Shown piece by piece: positions 14,997-16,575 of a stretch of DNA of 16,575 nt (positions are counted from its first letter, which is position 1; each line of letters begins with the position of its first letter). The DNA lies in contig CALGRC010000019.1 of NCBI GenBank assembly GCA_937959315.1, positions 1 through 16,575 of the forward strand, read 5' to 3'. The translations under genes were made by a program, and so were the position numbers. This DNA comes from an uncultured Clostridia bacterium (GTDB lineage: Bacteria; Bacillota; Clostridia; UMGS1810). The notes under the pieces are model-generated. The model was given only the letters and a program-made list of their open reading frames with translations, had not been told where the DNA came from and did not search any database.

Positions 14997-16127
14997 ATGG
15001 AAACTATAAAAAGAATACTGCAAGATAAAATAAGCAACCGTATCGCACCGGGTAAGGCCGTATTGATTTTCGGCGCTCGTCGTGTAGGAAAAACGTTTAT
15101 AAATCGTAAAAACCAGTAACATTAAACAAAACGGACAATGATGCTGAATGGCGAAGATTACGACACACTGGCCTTGTTGGAAAATCGTACTGTGGCCAAC
15201 TATCGGCATGTACTGGAAGGTATCGACTTGCTCGCTATTGACGAGGCGCAGAACATTCCTCAAATCGGCAGTATTTTGAAACTGATCGTAGATGAATTAC
15301 CGGGTGTAAGCGTATTGGCAAGCGGTTCATCGTCATTCGACCTGTTGAACAAGACGGGCGAGCCGTTGGTCGGCCGCAGTACGCAATTTGTACTTACGCC
15401 ATTTTCGCAGCGCGAAATCGCGCAAACGGAAACGGCTCTCGAAACCCGTCAGAATCTCGAAGCTCGCTTGATTTACGGCTCCTATCCGGAGGTGGTGATG
15501 ATGGATAACTATGAGCGTAAGACCGACTATCTGCGCGATATTGTCGGTGCGTATCTTTTGAAAGATATTCTGGCGATTGACGGGCTGAAAAACTCGAGCA
15601 AGATGCGCGATTTGTTGCGGCTTATCGCCTTTCAGCTGGGAAGCGAGGTCTCTTACGAGGAGTTGGGCAAACAGCTCGGTATGAGCAAAACAACAGTTGA
15701 AAAATACCTCGACTTGTTGGAGAAAGTCTTTGTCGTCTATCGTTTGGGAGCCTACTCGCGGAATCTCCGCAAGGAGGTTACAAAGGCCGAGAAATGGTAT
15801 TTCTACGACAACGGTATCCGCAATGCGATTATCGGAGCATTTTCGCCTCTGGCTATTCGGCAGGATGTCGGGGCATTGTGGGAAAACTATATCATTGGGG
15901 AAAGACGCAAAGCGAATTTTAATGAAGGGCTGCATAAGGAGTTCTATTTTTGGCGTACTTACGATAAGCAAGAGATTGATCTTATCGAAGAGAATACGGA
16001 TAATCTGACCGCCTTGGAGTTCAAATGGGGCAATAAGATGCCCAATGCCCCGAAAGTGTTTCAAGAAGCATATCCCCATGCTGAGTTTCATGTCGTGAAT
16101 CGGGATAACTATTTGGAGTTCGTGTAA
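14997..16127 (+). pseudogene. DUF4143-family P-loop ATPase (AAA_14 type), broken near the 5' end
   Basis: The first segment, ATG 14997 to TAA 15117-15119, carries the N-terminus and a Walker A motif, FGARRVGKT. The main frame resumes at 15138 for 329 residues (LNGEDYDTL, Walker B LLAIDEAQNI, sensor-like LASGSSSFDLL) and ends in a DUF4143 domain with the conserved ENYIIGE and EIDLIEE stretches, plus a helix-turn-helix-like part (YEELGKQLGMSKTTVEKYL). The two segments share one frame, but between them lie two stops; reading about 15103-15138 in the +1 frame bridges the gap with sensible residues. That points to two compensating indels, real or from sequencing. The family consists of ATPases with a nuclease-like C-terminus and no firmly established cellular role. 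No Shine-Dalgarno site is seen. The KAP NTPase gene starts 16 bases later. Confidence 0.85.
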
Positions 16128-16143
16128 TCAATAAATTACATAT

Positions 16144-16575
16144 ATGAAAACTAAATTACAACCCCAACAGATTCAATATCCGCGGTTTATTCAAAATAAA
16201 CCGTGCGGCATTGATAAATTAGATGGAGGTTCGCAAGAACGGTTAGCAAAAACTATTGCTCGCCACTTTCGTCAAAATGATTCCTTGAATGACGATAACG
16301 CTTTACCTCGAATTATAGGAATTGAAGGTATTTGGGGTTCCGGCAAGTCTAATGTTGTCAAGATATTGGAAAAAGAATTATCAGACAATTATTATTTTTT
16401 TGAATATGACGCATGGGGACATCAAGAAGACTTGCAACGTCGATCTATATTGGAATTGCTGACAAGCAAACTTATTAATGATGGTATCTTATCCGGAGAT
16501 ACGACTATAAAAGTCAAGGGAGGAGGTGAGAAAACCGTATCATGGGCTGAAAAGTTGAAATATTTATTAGCCCGT
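16144..16575 (+). CDS. KAP-family P-loop NTPase, 3' end outside window
   Basis: The first 144 residues are present and the frame is open at the window edge. Residues 62-69 form the Walker A P-loop (GIWGSGKS). After it comes FEYDAWGHQEDLQRRSILE (about 86-104), which resembles the conserved region downstream of Walker A in KAP NTPases. No membrane helix is seen yet; in many KAP proteins such helices are inserted further in. KAP NTPases occur in phage-defence and mobile-element settings as well as in membrane signalling, so the role here is open. The start ATG 16144 lacks a Shine-Dalgarno site and follows an A/T-rich leader, as is usual in Bacteroidetes. Codons are richer in A and T than in the preceding ATPase. 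Confidence 0.82.
   Translation, partial: MKTKLQPQQIQYPRFIQNKPCGIDKLDGGSQERLAKTIARHFRQNDSLNDDNALPRIIGIEGIWGSGKSNVVKILEKELSDNYYFFEYDAWGHQEDLQRRSILELLTSKLINDGILSGDTTIKVKGGGEKTVSWAEKLKYLLAR

Noticed and set aside
14852..15037. Minus-strand open frame of 61 codons
   Set aside because: It overlaps the start of the DUF4143 ATPase and has no ribosome-binding site; the frame with an internal stop at 14800-14952 reads better as protein.
1..16575. tRNA, rRNA, CRISPR repeats or a complete insertion sequence
   Set aside because: None was seen on either strand by eye; a tRNAscan, CRISPR finder and IS search would be needed to exclude them formally.

Overview
The first 14.6 kb reads as chromosome of a Firmicute, most likely a Clostridia-class bacterium. 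Shine-Dalgarno sites are strong (AGGAGG type), GTG and TTG starts occur, sigma-A style -35/-10 promoters and Rho-independent terminators are clear, an S-layer homology protein is present, and the gene orders pta-ackA-yceD-rpmF and der-plsY-gpsA are classic for this group. The last ~1.9 kb (from about 14,626) looks different: low GC after the junction, no Shine-Dalgarno sites, a possible Bacteroides-type promoter, and genes with other codon habits. It is either DNA acquired from a Bacteroidetes-like donor or a chimeric assembly join.

Layout. 3-1325: 3' part of a surface protein with two Ig-like repeats and three SLH domains, closed by a terminator. 1414-4098: a promoter, a small membrane protein that looks frameshifted, then an ABC transporter ATPase and its large polytopic permease, overlapping by 8 bases. 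4182-6479: a promoter and pta-ackA, the acetyl-CoA to acetate route that yields ATP. 6491-7298: a consensus promoter, yceD (DUF177) and rpmF (ribosomal protein L32), then a terminator. 7319-12314: a same-strand run of HAD phosphatase, PDZ/radical-SAM DUF512 protein, der (ribosome-assembly GTPase), plsY and gpsA (glycerol-3-phosphate supply and acylation for phospholipids). 12323-13768: a promoter, pgi (glucose-6-phosphate isomerase) and a terminator. 13801-14685: the N-terminal half of uvrC, cut off where homology ends.

Tail. Downstream of the uvrC break lie a GC-rich block of about 60 bases with an inverted repeat, an AT-rich stretch of about 300 bases with a decayed minus-strand reading frame, a DUF4143-type ATPase gene broken just after its Walker A motif, and the start of a KAP-family P-loop NTPase that runs off the window.

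All convincing genes are on the plus strand. I saw no tRNA, rRNA, CRISPR array or complete insertion sequence. The points most worth checking are the uvrC junction and the foreign-looking tail. The rest is ordinary core metabolism and housekeeping, and I do not see a clearly new system in it.
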